Source: Ctena decussata
Lineage: Eukaryota; Mollusca; Bivalvia; Lucinida; Lucinidae
DNA length: 64,000 nt
Assembly: GCA_963989385.1 (NCBI GenBank)
Contig: OZ022501.1
Coordinates: 1,064,001-1,128,000 of the forward strand
Reading direction: 5' to 3'
The notes under the pieces are model-generated. The model was not told where the DNA came from and did no database searches. It saw only the letters and a program-made list of their open reading frames with translations. The translations under genes were made by a program, and so were the position numbers. Shown in pieces: positions 21,981 to 33,500 of this stretch; the stretch's first letter is position 1; the number at the start of each line of letters is the position of its first letter.

Positions 21981-22849
21981 CCAAAAGGTACATGCATGCA
22001 ATTATGAACAAGAAAAGCCATTACAAACGACATTCTCAAAATAATGATGAATGATCGAGATGTCAAAGTCTTTCTGTTGCGACTGAAATATTTGAAAGGG
22101 GGCTGTCTGGACTGGCGGGCTCTTATGGATCGTCGTGGTCTCCTTGGTAGTAACACTATCAGATTCAAATTGGGGTCTGTAACTTCGGGGTTTTTCTATA
22201 TTCATAGAGCTTATAATTTCCAAGTTCCGGGTTTAAACACTTTCTAAAATCTGAATTTTGCTGTCAAAAAAGTGCATTTCTTAAACATTCAGTTCCGTAA
22301 TCGATGCTTCGTCCGCCATCTCGTCCGCTATTTCGTGTAACTAAGTGCCTTCAAGTAAATTCTAACATGCCTAATGGATTCCTTGACCCAGAAAACCTAT
22401 TCGCAGACACCAAAATCATGTTTCTAGCTCGTATACTAAGAACTAAGAAGATATGGAGATTTTTATGCTTTGGTGGTCATCTTGTCCGCCATTTTGTAAC
22501 TGATTTGTCTGAAATAATTTTTCACGTGCTTAATCGATTTTCTAGACCTCGAGGACCTATACGTAGCCACCAAAAGTATGTTTCTAACCCACATACTTCA
22601 GAAGATATTGAGGATTTTATCCATAGGCGGTCATCTTGGACGCCATCTTGAAATTTTTTATTTTCCCAACGATGCCAAGGTGGCATCATTCAGTTTCAGT
22701 GTGCGGACATGTTGGTGAACACATTTATGCAAAACATTTTGTGTGGACTATTTTGGGGGGTTGCACCCGTAATCTTCATTTGGCAACCAGACTACAACAA
22801 AGAAAGAGGCACACACACATACCGAAAAATTATTGACACGTGTTCACGA
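21981..22849. other. No gene seen
   Basis: The short ORFs overlap on both strands. CATCTTGTCCGCCAT-type motifs recur three times between 22310 and 22650 (for example TCATCTTGGACGCCATCTTG), which suggests an old degenerate tandem repeat. Confidence 0.4.
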
Positions 22850-23565
22850 AAGACACGCATGGTAAACCGAATGAACAACTCTTTCCCAAACAGGTGGTCA
22901 TTTAGCTACCCTCATCAAAACAGCATTAACATCTATTTTTATCTATTTTAACCTACAAAACAAAACCAAACAAAAGGTAGATTGGGTAGCAATACAGGTG
23001 ACCATACCGCCAAAGAACATAGACAAGCGGACATAGCATAATGTAACACCAAGGGACCACAACAGTAGTACCGCCTTGGACAGGTCAGCAAAAGATTACC
23101 GGGGGTGGGGGGTGGGGGCTTAAACATATTTTACTGGATCCAAACCTCGCCTTCTGCTACTGCAGTGGTTCGAAACATTTAGTTAGCTGTTTGGTCCTCA
23201 TGAAGGTTTCCTAACGCATCAATGAATCATCATCGGAAACAAACAAATCACGGATAAGACCTATGATGAATCAGAGATGAGGACTCGACGGAAATAACGT
23301 ATTGCGATACCAGAAGACACCTTGGAAGTCAAACAACACCACTGAAATACCGGAACAAAAGAAAACCATCAGTTAGACCCCGAACAACAAAGCAACAGAC
23401 AAGGTTAACTCCGGCCCCAACCGAATAAACCAATTAGCTTTGTGTCGGGCTCATCATTGAGTCTGATACCTGACCAACCGGCGTACAGTTAAAGGGGGAA
23501 GCAAATTTATTAACCATGATTGGGTTAACTACTATACATGCAGACTGTAGCACTACATTTATGTT
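22850..23565 (-). mobile_element. 5'-truncated Penelope-like element, 3' end only
   Basis: The minus strand encodes only the last ~30 residues of the reverse transcriptase (NPIMVNKFASPFNCTP), homologous to NPITVDNFAALFNCTP in the 16736-18622 copy. It is followed by the same 3' UTR (shared ACCGCCTTGGA, TCAATGAATCATCA, GATGAGGACTCGAC-type blocks). The truncation point is near 23565. Confidence 0.72.
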
Positions 23566-23597
23566 ATAGAAGACATTTCTCATATGACAGTGTTACT

Positions 23598-23880
23598 AAG
23601 ATGCTGAGTGACATCGGTTGGCTGCCGCTATGATGCTCGACTTGCAATGTTTTACGAGATCACGTATAGCCTTGTTGCCGTGTCAGTGCTTTCATATTAT
23701 TTCGCCATATGCATTCACTCAGTTTCCGCCAGGTACATGCTACTGCAGATTATTATCGGCATTCGTTCTTTCCAACGACTGTTGTGTTGTGGAACCGGCT
23801 TCCTTCAGATATTGTTCTTATAAGAGATCTTGACTCCTTCAAACTGGAAGTGAGCAAGATAAATCTTCAAAGACCATAAG
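23598..23880 (+). pseudogene. LINE C-terminal remnant, frameshifted
   Basis: One frame gives DIGWLPL at the start, another gives HATADYYRHSFFPTTVVLWN then RLPSDIV and LDSFKLEV before a stop at about 23878. This is the ending of a LINE polymerase with frameshifts between segments. It belongs to a different family from the 13905 remnant. A GATA microsatellite about 160 bp downstream may be its tail. Confidence 0.6.
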
Positions 23881-24040
23881 AAAATAAGATATGTTTTTAT
23901 TCTGCTTTTATATTATTTCTCAATGAACATTATAACACTTTTATCTTGTTTTCTAACCTAATTATCACACTTTCAGATCTCACTACCACTTTTTACTTGG
24001 TTCTTACTAACCCTGCGCATAGCACTCAATGAGAGGACGA

Positions 24041-24041
24041 C

Positions 24042-24085
<44 letters not shown>

Positions 24086-24139
24086 TAGATAGATAGATAG
24101 ATAGGTAGATAGATAGGATAGGATAGGATAGGATAACAT

Positions 24140-24184
<45 letters not shown>
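24041..24184 (+). repeat. (GATA)n / (GGATA)n microsatellite
   Basis: GATAGATA runs are interrupted by a short GGATA block near 24115-24135. Confidence 0.95.
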
Positions 24185-24274
24185 TTTGGGTTTCTAGAGA
24201 ACAAAACTTTTCTTACAGAGAACTTAGTAAACTTGGTTTAACTTGCAAAACATTGGGTGTTTTTGGGGTTCTGT

Positions 24275-25025
24275 CAATGTCACCACTGGCATGCCAGTTC
24301 CGTTCAGTTTCCCTATTGGCACCATTGGCTGTACCACTGTTATTAATGGAATCAATGTTACCGACCATTGGCTGCCAATACTATAGACAACTTAGGGCGG
24401 GGGCAAAATTACCAACGCCGGAAAATTGAGTCATTTAACGTGGCGATTTAGTGAATCCATCATAAACGCTTGAGCTGAGACAGGAGAATATACATTTTTT
24501 CGCACAGTGATGAAAGCAAATTAGAAAAACTAAAATTTGTCATTACAGACAATTATTGGTCCTGCAATTGTGCCATTGGCTCTACCAATGGTACCACTGA
24601 CGCCATTGGCTCTACCAATAGTTCCAATGGAACCATTGGCTGGCAATACTTTTCCGGGTTCTACGGTTACAATGGTACCTCTGGCAACCATTGGCACCAT
24701 TGGCAAATTCGCTAATGTCACCATTAGCAGAACAACCATTGGCACCATTGGCAAAGTCGCTGATGTCACCATCAGCAGAACAACGAACATAGTCATTGTT
24801 CAGTGTTCTACGGTCACCAACGGTACGATTGGCAGCCAATGGCACCATTGGCAAAATCGCCAATGTCACCTAGTATGGTAGTTACCTCCCCTAAGCTTCG
24901 GTAATATTGGCAGAACCCCGAACATAGCCAATTATCTATATGTATTGGCAGCCAATGGTCGGCAATATTGGGTGCCAATGATGAAACTCTGAACGGCACT
25001 GGCATGCCAATGGTGACGCACCCTA
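24275..25025. mobile_element. Terminal-inverted-repeat element built of GCCAATGG motifs
   Basis: The ends are inverted: CACTGGCATGCCAGTTCCGT near 24290 and its near complement near 25000. Just inside, GACCATTGGCTGCCAAT (24363-24379) has a perfect complement at 24944-24960. The interior is crowded with CCATTGGC and GCCAATGG, giving open frames on both strands that are low-complexity artefacts. It is non-autonomous; no clear target duplication was found. Confidence 0.65.
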
Positions 25026-25094
25026 GAATAGCAGCAGTTGTTTGTACATGAAATAACTGTTTCGTGTGATACAGACAATGGCACACCTCTAATT

Positions 25095-25514
25095 CAGGGC
25101 TGTGGAAATACTATGCCCAACTTGTTCTACTTGTCCCGTGTCACTCTTGACAAGTGAGAAATTTCAGCTTACTTGCCCTGGGACTATTCAAAGTGTTATC
25201 AGTGGAAGTATTTCTGACAGGATTATTCTGAAATATTTTTCATATTTTCTCATGAAAACATACGTTGTGGTTACCTGTTAGAATTGCCTCATTGAGGCAA
25301 TACTAACAAGTGCCCACAACATATGTTTAATTCGAAACCTTGTGACAGCCAAAAACTGTTATCAAGTTCAACTCGTCTTCTCATTATCTATTATTCTTCC
25401 CTTATTTAATGTGTACCTTTTTTCTGGGCAAGTATATATTTATTTGGACAAGTTAACCTTGTCTGTTTACTTGTCCATGGACAAGTAGAAAATTTTGGTA
25501 TTTCCACTGCCCTG
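25095..25514. mobile_element. hAT-like MITE, palindromic
   Basis: The ends are CAGGGCTGTGGAAATAC and GTATTTCCACTGCCCTG. TCTAAT lies close to both outer flanks. The centre resembles the palindromic MITE repeated in the ATG4 introns (AAAACATACGTTGTGG ... CCACAACATATGTTT). CAGGG-type ends are usual for hAT elements. It ends only about 300 bp before the ATG4 start codon. Confidence 0.65.
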
Positions 25515-25619
25515 TCTAATCTGCTCTTACTCCAGCAGATTGGAGGTGTGCCAACTGTGGTAGAATTTCTTCAACAGAACAGAATGGTGAAGAGTATATT
25601 AATTTTTTCTCAACAAGAG

Positions 25620-25638
25620 AATAATAATAATAATAATG

Positions 25639-25674
<36 letters not shown>
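25620..25674 (+). repeat. (AAT)n microsatellite upstream of ATG4
   Basis: About 18 AAT units with one GAT interruption, ending roughly 140 bp before the ATG4 start codon. It lies in the presumed promoter or 5' UTR. Confidence 0.95.
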
Positions 25675-25733
25675 TCCAATTAGTTACTACTACTTGACCT
25701 ATTCGTTGCACCTATTATTCTCGCTCAATCTGA

Positions 25734-25741
25734 TCATGTGA
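25734..25741 (+). promoter_or_regulatory. MiT/TFE-type E-box (TCATGTGA)
   Basis: TCATGTGA is a form of E-box bound by the MITF/TFEB/TFE3 family, which drives autophagy and lysosome genes in animals. It lies 72 bp before the ATG4 start codon. A second E-box, CAGCTG, is at 25746-25751. Use of the site is inferred from position and motif alone. Confidence 0.35.
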
Positions 25742-25757
25742 CAATCAGCTGGCCAAA

Positions 25758-25796
25758 ATGGTGGACAAGGAACACAAAAACAAACAGCAAAGTTGA
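25758..25796 (+). promoter_or_regulatory. Possible upstream ORF of ATG4 (12 codons)
   Basis: ATG in strong context (A at -3, G at +4) followed by 11 codons and TGA, out of frame with ATG4 and ending 16 bp before the start used here. The start region CCAAAATGGTGG also resembles a YY1 site. It matters only if transcription starts upstream of 25758, which the sequence does not show. Confidence 0.35.
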
Positions 25797-25812
25797 CAAA
25801 TTTATGACTAAT

Positions 25813-26551
25813 ATGGAAGAGGAAGGAGAAAAAGGACGAAGATTATGTCGAGAAGACATACGGTCTTTGAATTCATGGAGTGAACTTGCTCATGAAACGT
25901 TACGGCGATCCAGTGTAAAGGAAAAACCGGAAAATGAGAGAAAATACAACACAGATATTTTGCAGTTGTCAGATCCAATTGAAGAAGATTTCCCAGATCC
26001 TCAGACAGATCATAATGGTTTCTCTAAAACATTGGATGACGAACTCGATGATAGTGATGATGATAATATATTTTTCATTACTGGTCCATCAAATATGGAA
26101 CTAAGTGGTGAATTGGATTATTTAAATTCTGATGGGCCTAGAAATTATGCCAGCCTGCCAGATTTTTCGAGTCTGCCATTAGACAGTATAGAAAATGATG
26201 AATTATATGATCGAACTCCGTGGTCACTTCCCCCAGACTATAAAGATCTTGTTAAGAAGAAGCATGTTAATGTTTGTAGTGAATGTAACAAAATTTATAC
26301 AGACGTGTGCCCGTGTCAAGAAAATAAAGATAACCTTGTAACTATGAAAAGTGAATCACATTTGAAAGATCTGTTAAAAAGTAAATCTCCAAATTTACAT
26401 TTGTTTAAACCAAAAGGTATTAACTTTCAAAACAGAAAGCATTTCCGTCAGTCTCACAAGGCTCCAGATTTTGTACAGGCGTCAGACGAGGGTGAGCAAA
26501 GTGATAAAGTTAAAAATAAGATAAAGTCGGTGTGGAATAATGTTAAATATG
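25813..26551 (+). CDS. ATG4D: ATG4 exon 1: N-terminal extension
   Basis: Encodes residues 1-246. The first ~230 are acidic and apparently disordered, with LIR-like WSEL (22-25), FSSL (118-121) and YKDL (143-146), a DELDDSDDD tract (76-84), and a cysteine cluster C155, C158, C166, C168. The last 15 residues ([13 protein letters not shown]) match the start of the protease core in ATG4C/D. The donor is G/GTAAGT. An upstream non-coding exon cannot be excluded. Confidence 0.9.
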
Positions 26552-29500
26552 GTAAGTTTGATAGCATTGTGGTTGTTTCAGCCCTTTTGATTTTGACATG
26601 AGCCATTGAGACACGTTGTGGCAGAAATTTAAAAAAATGGAATATATTGCTATATGCAATATTCATAAAGTGTAAATAGGGTGATGGACAGCTCATTATT
26701 TTAGACTTAGCAACAACAACTTCTTCGATAGTACAACACTGCAATGAGGTGTCCATGTGCTGGGGGAATTTATGTAAACAACGACAATATGGCATTTGAC
26801 AAGGAGCATCATGTTGGATAAGGGTTATGGTTTGTTGTTTTTCAGTATGGGCTTTTTATTTGGAAAAAAAAAATAGAATAATTTTGCCGTAAATGTAATG
26901 GACTAGGTTTTCCTTTCAGTTGGTAATTATCACATTGGAATTTGCAGTCTTACTACTTAACACTCATACATGTGATGTCTACCGAATCACCCAGGAGTCT
27001 CCCGGAAATGAAACCCAGCTCCTGAGCTCCCGGAAAGTCTTCAGAATCTCCCGGATACTGAGTTTTCCCTTCATAATTTTTCTGATACCCCTTTTCCAAT
27101 GCCATGACCTTTTTCGCCCGCCAGTAAGGAGATATCCACATGTGTATTCACAGCATCAAATATTGTTTTGAATGACTGTGCAATAAACAAACACATCATG
27201 TCTGCATGTTGACATTAATTCCGTTATTCACTGACCCGTGAAAACACATGGCTGTGTTTCAAAGAATGTGTGACGAAGATAGGTCACGTGAAAAGGAGCC
27301 GATAGCCCTGTTTCACAACTACATGTACAAAAAATAAACATGCACAATACAGTCGGAGACTAGTTTTCACTGCTTAGATTCCCTTAGACTCATAGACAAT
27401 AGATGCAAAACTCTGTCTAGACTGCACAGAGGTGCAGGCTGGTCGGTGTCTTCACTTGTCGCTCACTCCATTAGGTATTTTTCCCGGAATTGCATATTAT
27501 ATCTGGATAACTTTGATAATGAATGGTGTAAAAGTTACACATGAAAGTTTTGATATTTCTGTCTTATGCAGGGGTATAATTTTGTGTCAAAAACAGAATT
27601 TGAACATTGTTATATAAATTTTTATCAGTTCTTACAGCTCTGAGTACCTTTAAACAAAACTTATTCGTTTATGAAAGAAGATACCTAAGTAGATAACTGA
27701 AATAGAAATTTCAAGGGAGCCAAATCTGTATGAAATCTCAAGTATAACCTTTTGCAACAGCTTGATTCTGTGCCAGACAGATACCAAAATAATGATGCAA
27801 ATGCCAGTAATATAATGATAAATAAATAATTATAGTAATTAAAGAAAGGAGTTTTTTTTGGGGAGGGGTCGAGGGGAGTAACTCAAAAGTAAACTAAACA
27901 AACTATACTATAGTTTATGTTCTGTTTTAAAATAAGAAAAAATACAGTAAAGTACGTGAAACGACGCGTCAGAGTTGCCGTCAAAAACTCTCCCTGATGG
28001 AGAACTCAATCTCCATGAAATGAAATCCAAATCTCCCAAATGGTCATCTGGAGTTCATCACATGTATGAACACTACTAATTTACAGTTTGTTTAAACTTT
28101 CAAATCCATTTTGTCAAAAGTTGATTTCATTTGATCTCATCAGATCTGTCAAATGCTTTAATTGCAAACTTCTCTTATTATTAAACATATTTCAGCACTT
28201 TCACACATTTTGTTGTGCAACGCTCATCACATATGTATATGATAGTATATTGGCAGTGGGCCTGCTGTAATGGGCCTGCTCAGAGTCAGGGGAGCTATGC
28301 TGTAAGTGACAGCTCTTGTTATAACTGTGTAATCATCAGCCTCATCACTTCTCTGTAGGCTTGCTTTTCGTATAATTTGCTTAGTCTGTTGTAACCCTTC
28401 TGTTGGTCTAAATTATTTAGTTCAGTAAAGATAGCTGAGTTGCCACCTATTTGGGAAAGAGCTGCTGACTCAGCTTATCACTTGTAATTTATTGTTTGTT
28501 GGGATGTCTTTGTCAATCTTTCCCTTTGGTGTTGGGGATAGGGTTTGGGATCTGATTCAGTCAGTTCCTGAAGTGTAGTTACTCTTTAAATTTGCTGTGT
28601 TGTCTTCTGATTTACTCTTCTTGTTTTACAAGTAAAAAGGTGAACGTAAAATTAACTACATTTTAATTAAAGTATATTAGTACTCCTCTGTGTTTTTCTT
28701 TCATTATCACAAGGGGAAACAACTTTTGAATCTACTTATATGCCTCCCTGAATATCATAGCCCTTTCAAAATGGGATCAACTTGAACAGAAGAGAATAAA
28801 AAATTTTGCTCTTAAAGGAGCAAGTTTTTTCTGTAAGATGTGACCCCTTTTAGAAGGGAGGCAAAAACAGAGATGGCAGAGTTGCTTCCCAGGAAATATA
28901 CCCATTTACTTTACTATTACACCATTGCAGGTTGGACACTGAAGACTAAAACAACATTCCTCTGTGACAGTCCCATCTTTGTTCTTGGTAGATGTTACCA
29001 CAGACGGCCAGAGGGTAAGTACATTATAATTATAATTAAGGAAGATTGGTACATCTCCTTCAAGTTAGCCATATTTTAACAAAGGGAAACACGGTTTGTG
29101 ATGTCCTGGTTGTTTTCTATAGCTCCAAAATGGGGTCTACTCTTAAATGAAAGAATTTGCTTCTAAAGGAGCAAATTCTTTCCTGTAAGAGTTGACCCCA
29201 TTTACAAGGGAGGCAAACATGGAAATGACAGTTGCTTCCCTTGGATGTGTATCCATTCACTTTAAAACTCTAGTACATTTTTTTTTGATAGTCATGTTTG
29301 AGCAAACAGTGTAGGTTTAGACCAGCCTTACTTTAGGAGAAATTTGATGACTGAATACATTACTGGCCAGTCAGTTACTAGTTTTACCTTTTTACATCCT
29401 AAAAGTCTGTTACAGAAATAAGGGGGGTATCTTGAAAATGAATAATAATTGTAAAAAATTATCTTATCTTGACAGCTGAAACTATTGTTAAATTGTGATG

Positions 29501-30520
29501 GAATGACACATTTTAACTTAATTTTGACCAGTGTCATATTAGCCAATGGCAAATTATGTCAAATTCATACAATTGACATATTCATTGGATTGTCATATGA
29601 CAAAAATGGTTGTCATTCAATGGACGTAAAGGCTCCGGATAAGTAGGGTAAGATGGACAATTTAGGGATATTTTTATCATATTTCTCCATATAAACATAT
29701 TGTGTCACTCCTCATTAGGACCAACTCGGCAAGACAGTTCTAATGAGGGCTCACAACGTATGTTTTAGTTTAAACATATTTATTGTATCATAAACTGTAC
29801 ATAATTACAATATAAACATGATACAAACAATTGGATGTTTTCATTGAGAAATTTGAAAAATATCTTAAAAAACCCGACCTTATCTGGAGCCCTGGTCATA
29901 ATTATAATTATATCAGTATATTAAGGTGTATTGATATACATCTATGGTCAAGCCACCATATTTACAAGGGAGACAACTTCAGAAGAACAGATTTTGCTTC
30001 CCATGATTGGTTAATCCCTACTTTGAGAGGGGGACAAATTGTAAAAGAAAGAAGGCTTGTCATAGAAAAATTTGCTCGTGTAAATGCCAAAATATGACAA
30101 TGTTTCTGTGACAAATATATATGGTAAAGTTACTTCGATTAATTAAATTTGTCCGTGTAAACAGAGAACTTTGCTAAAGATTATGTAACAAAGAACATTG
30201 CTACAAGCGTGGAAAATGTGACAAAGATTTCGTTTCATCGCCGCAGGTAACTTTGACGAATAATATTTGGTCGTGTGAACACTACAGTAAATATTACATT
30301 GCCAAAGTTTATGTGACAAAGATTCTATGGCACATTTTCTTTACCAAATAATTTGCTCCGTGTAAACGCAAAATGTTTGTCATACTTTCTTTGTTAAAGT
30401 TTCTGTGACATAGAAACTTTGCTCGTGTAAACGCGCCCTTAGGCGAAAGACATTTTCGAATTTGTAAAGATTTTGCTCAGAAAAATATCCAAAGAAGTAG
30501 AAGTAAGTGCTTAAGTCAGA

Positions 30521-30576
<56 letters not shown>

Positions 30577-33500
30577 CATGTAAAGGTCAAGGAGTCGGAG
30601 AAGCCCTGTTAAGATTAATTATGTTGAGTACATTCTGAATTAAGCTGTATTTTGGTAAGATCCTCATTAAAAGTGAAAAAAGCTATAAAAACTTAACAGA
30701 GCATTTACTGCTAGCTAATAAAAAGAGTAAACCAGAAAGAGGTAAACAAGAACAAAGAAAGAAGTAAAACAGAAAAGTCTGAAAACAGAAACACATTTAT
30801 ACAAAATTACAACAGCAGAGAAGGGGATGCAACAGCCGACTGGCCAGTTTAATCTGTCTTGATGACCTATAGCGACCAGTTGCATGACAGACTACATTTG
30901 ACTGCAATCGCATCAAAATCATTTAGTGTCTTTAATATATTTCTGTACTCTTTCAAATATCATAACATTACTATTAAAAGATAGGGAAGCGTTACCTTGA
31001 AGTAATAGATTAAGAGATAGTGTCCCAAATTGAGATGACGAGTCCAGAAGTTCGGCTCTTTGTTCGAAATAGAGAGGACATTGAAACCCGAAATGTTGGG
31101 TATTTTCAATGCTTTTTATTATTTCTCTCAGGACTGTAGAAAAACAAAGGTTTGGGTTGAAATGCCCATTTCTTTTCTTTTTACAGATGTGAGCTTACAG
31201 ACATTTACCATTATGTGTTTTTGAGAAAGAATAGGAAATTGTCAGGGCTCCAGATAAGAAGTGGTAACCGGGATAAGAGAAAACTTTTTTTTTATTTCGC
31301 AATGAAGACATATGCTGTAACTCCTCATAAGAACTATCCTGGCAAGAGGGTTATAATGAGGGGTTACGATGTATGTTTTCATGGAAAAAGAAGAAAAATT
31401 ATCCCTGACTTATCCCTGTTACCCCTTCTTATCTGGACAATGATTGTTTAATTGATACTCTGTATTTTCAGATGCTGATCCAGAGCCTGGAGAAATCACC
31501 CACACTCCTCCCAGCATGCAGCTGTTCAGTCAAGACTTTGAGAGTCGTCTTTGGTTCACGTACAGAAAAGATTTCTCACCTCTGTCTAGCAAGAAGTTTA
31601 CTACTGACTGTGGCTGGGGCTGTATGTTACGGAGTGGTCAGATGATGCTGGCAGAGGCTTTTATTTCACATTTCCTTGGAAGAGGTAATTAAATTATGAG
31701 CCAGGGTATGCGTAAAGGGTTTATATTAATAGTACAAAGAAGCTCAGGCCAGCATTTGCATACATTGTATCAGGGCCTTCCAGAGTCTCAGATAAGAAGG
31801 GGTAACAGTGATGCTTAAGGGATAATTTTCCTTATCTTTCCATTAAAACATATGTGGTGAACCATCATTAGAAGTGCCTTACTGAGACGGTTCTAATGAG
31901 GGATTACAACATATGTTTTAGCTGACAAATAAGAAAAATTATCTCTGAATTACTTGTATCCCCCATACCCCTTCTGCTCTGAAACTGTGGGCCTTCAGTT
32001 TTTGCCTGTCAAGTCCTCCACAGCATCAATTGTTTTCTCAAAGAGGGAGTTGCTGGGCAAACCTATTACATGTACTAGCGAACAGGATTTCTGTTGAAAC
32101 AAATATTAATCTGTTGAATCTCTCTCACAAGAATGGGGACCAAACCATGAATTTCATAGTTCATCAATAAAGACTAAATCAGTACATAGCTGTGCCTTCA
32201 TGATGTGAAGGCACAGCTATATATTGGTTTAGTCTTTATTGATATCCTGTTATTTTGTTGCCAGTCTTATACATAGTCCCATATAAGGGAAACCTTTGCA
32301 ATTGCTTGCATTGTACATATGAGAGAACTTTTTTTGCACACACCAAAGGATGGATAACTTGCAAATATATTTTACATACTTTTCGACAGTATTTCAGTCA
32401 TGCAGGGTGATGAAAAGATGACAATGAAAGGCTATGTGTGATAGAACAAGATTTCTGACTCCAGCGGATATTGAACCAGAGACAGCCAGGTCAGAAGGCC
32501 AGCACTTAATCCACTGAGCTACCAGGACTTCTTCTGCATTCATTAAGGAAGAGAGTGAGATACCTTGTCAAAATGGTCTCCATGAAGACTGGAATAAATC
32601 TGTGATCATTTTAATTCCTATACATGTATATTATGTCTAATTTATGTTTTATTTACCATTTGTTTTATTTACCAGATTGGAGAGTGTATAATCAAACTAG
32701 AGAGCAAGAGACATTTTACAGACATATTATCCAATGGTTTGGTGATTCTGCGAGTGACCAGTGCCCCTTCTCTGTTCATAAGCTGGTAGAAATTGGAAAA
32801 TCCTATGGCAAGCAGGCAGGGGATTGGTATGGGCCATCATCTGTAGCACATATCTTTAGGTAATTTAGCTGCTGATACAGTGACAGATACATCTAAATTT
32901 TGAGGATGAAAGTAATTAAAAAAAAGAAAAAAAAAGAGATTATTTGCTCTCATTAATATTTTGTCATTGATTCTTCCAAAAAACTAATTTGGTTGTATGT
33001 CATCAATAGTGTGTTCCCGATACATATTGTGTTTAGACAAACTATGAAAAAAAAAAATCAATTCAAACATTTGTCTCCATACTTGTGGCTTCTGATCTGG
33101 AGGCCTTATGACACATATTATTATGGAGAAACTACTCTCAAACAACAGTAAAACTAAAATTCACTCAATGCATAAAAAATGTTTGGGTATGCAACACATT
33201 AAATGAAATGGTGGGATACTGCATGTTCATGTCAGGAAAATCATGCTAGTTGGTCAGGGAAAAGTCAGGGAGTTTTGTAACTTTACTTGTATGTGACTAC
33301 TGCCATAAGGTACCTTTTCTGTTCTGGCTTTAGGTCTTAGATCCATAGTGGCAAACATTAGCAAATTACATCTATTAAGGGCTCACCTGCCTTTAGCAGC
33401 CACCTTTTTCGGGTCCCTTGAACAAAAATACAGTGGAAATGAACCTGTATTAAGGGGTCACCTGTCTTAAGCAGCCGATTTTTTTGGGTTCCTTGGGTGA

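Noticed and set aside
24530..24881. Open frames on both strands encoding low-complexity protein
   Set aside because: They come from repeated GCCAATGG/CCATTGGC motifs, which leave several frames open at once.
25738..25803. Upstream extension of ATG4 from the GTG at 25738
   Set aside because: GTG is not a usual eukaryotic start; ATG 25813 has A at -3 and G at +4.
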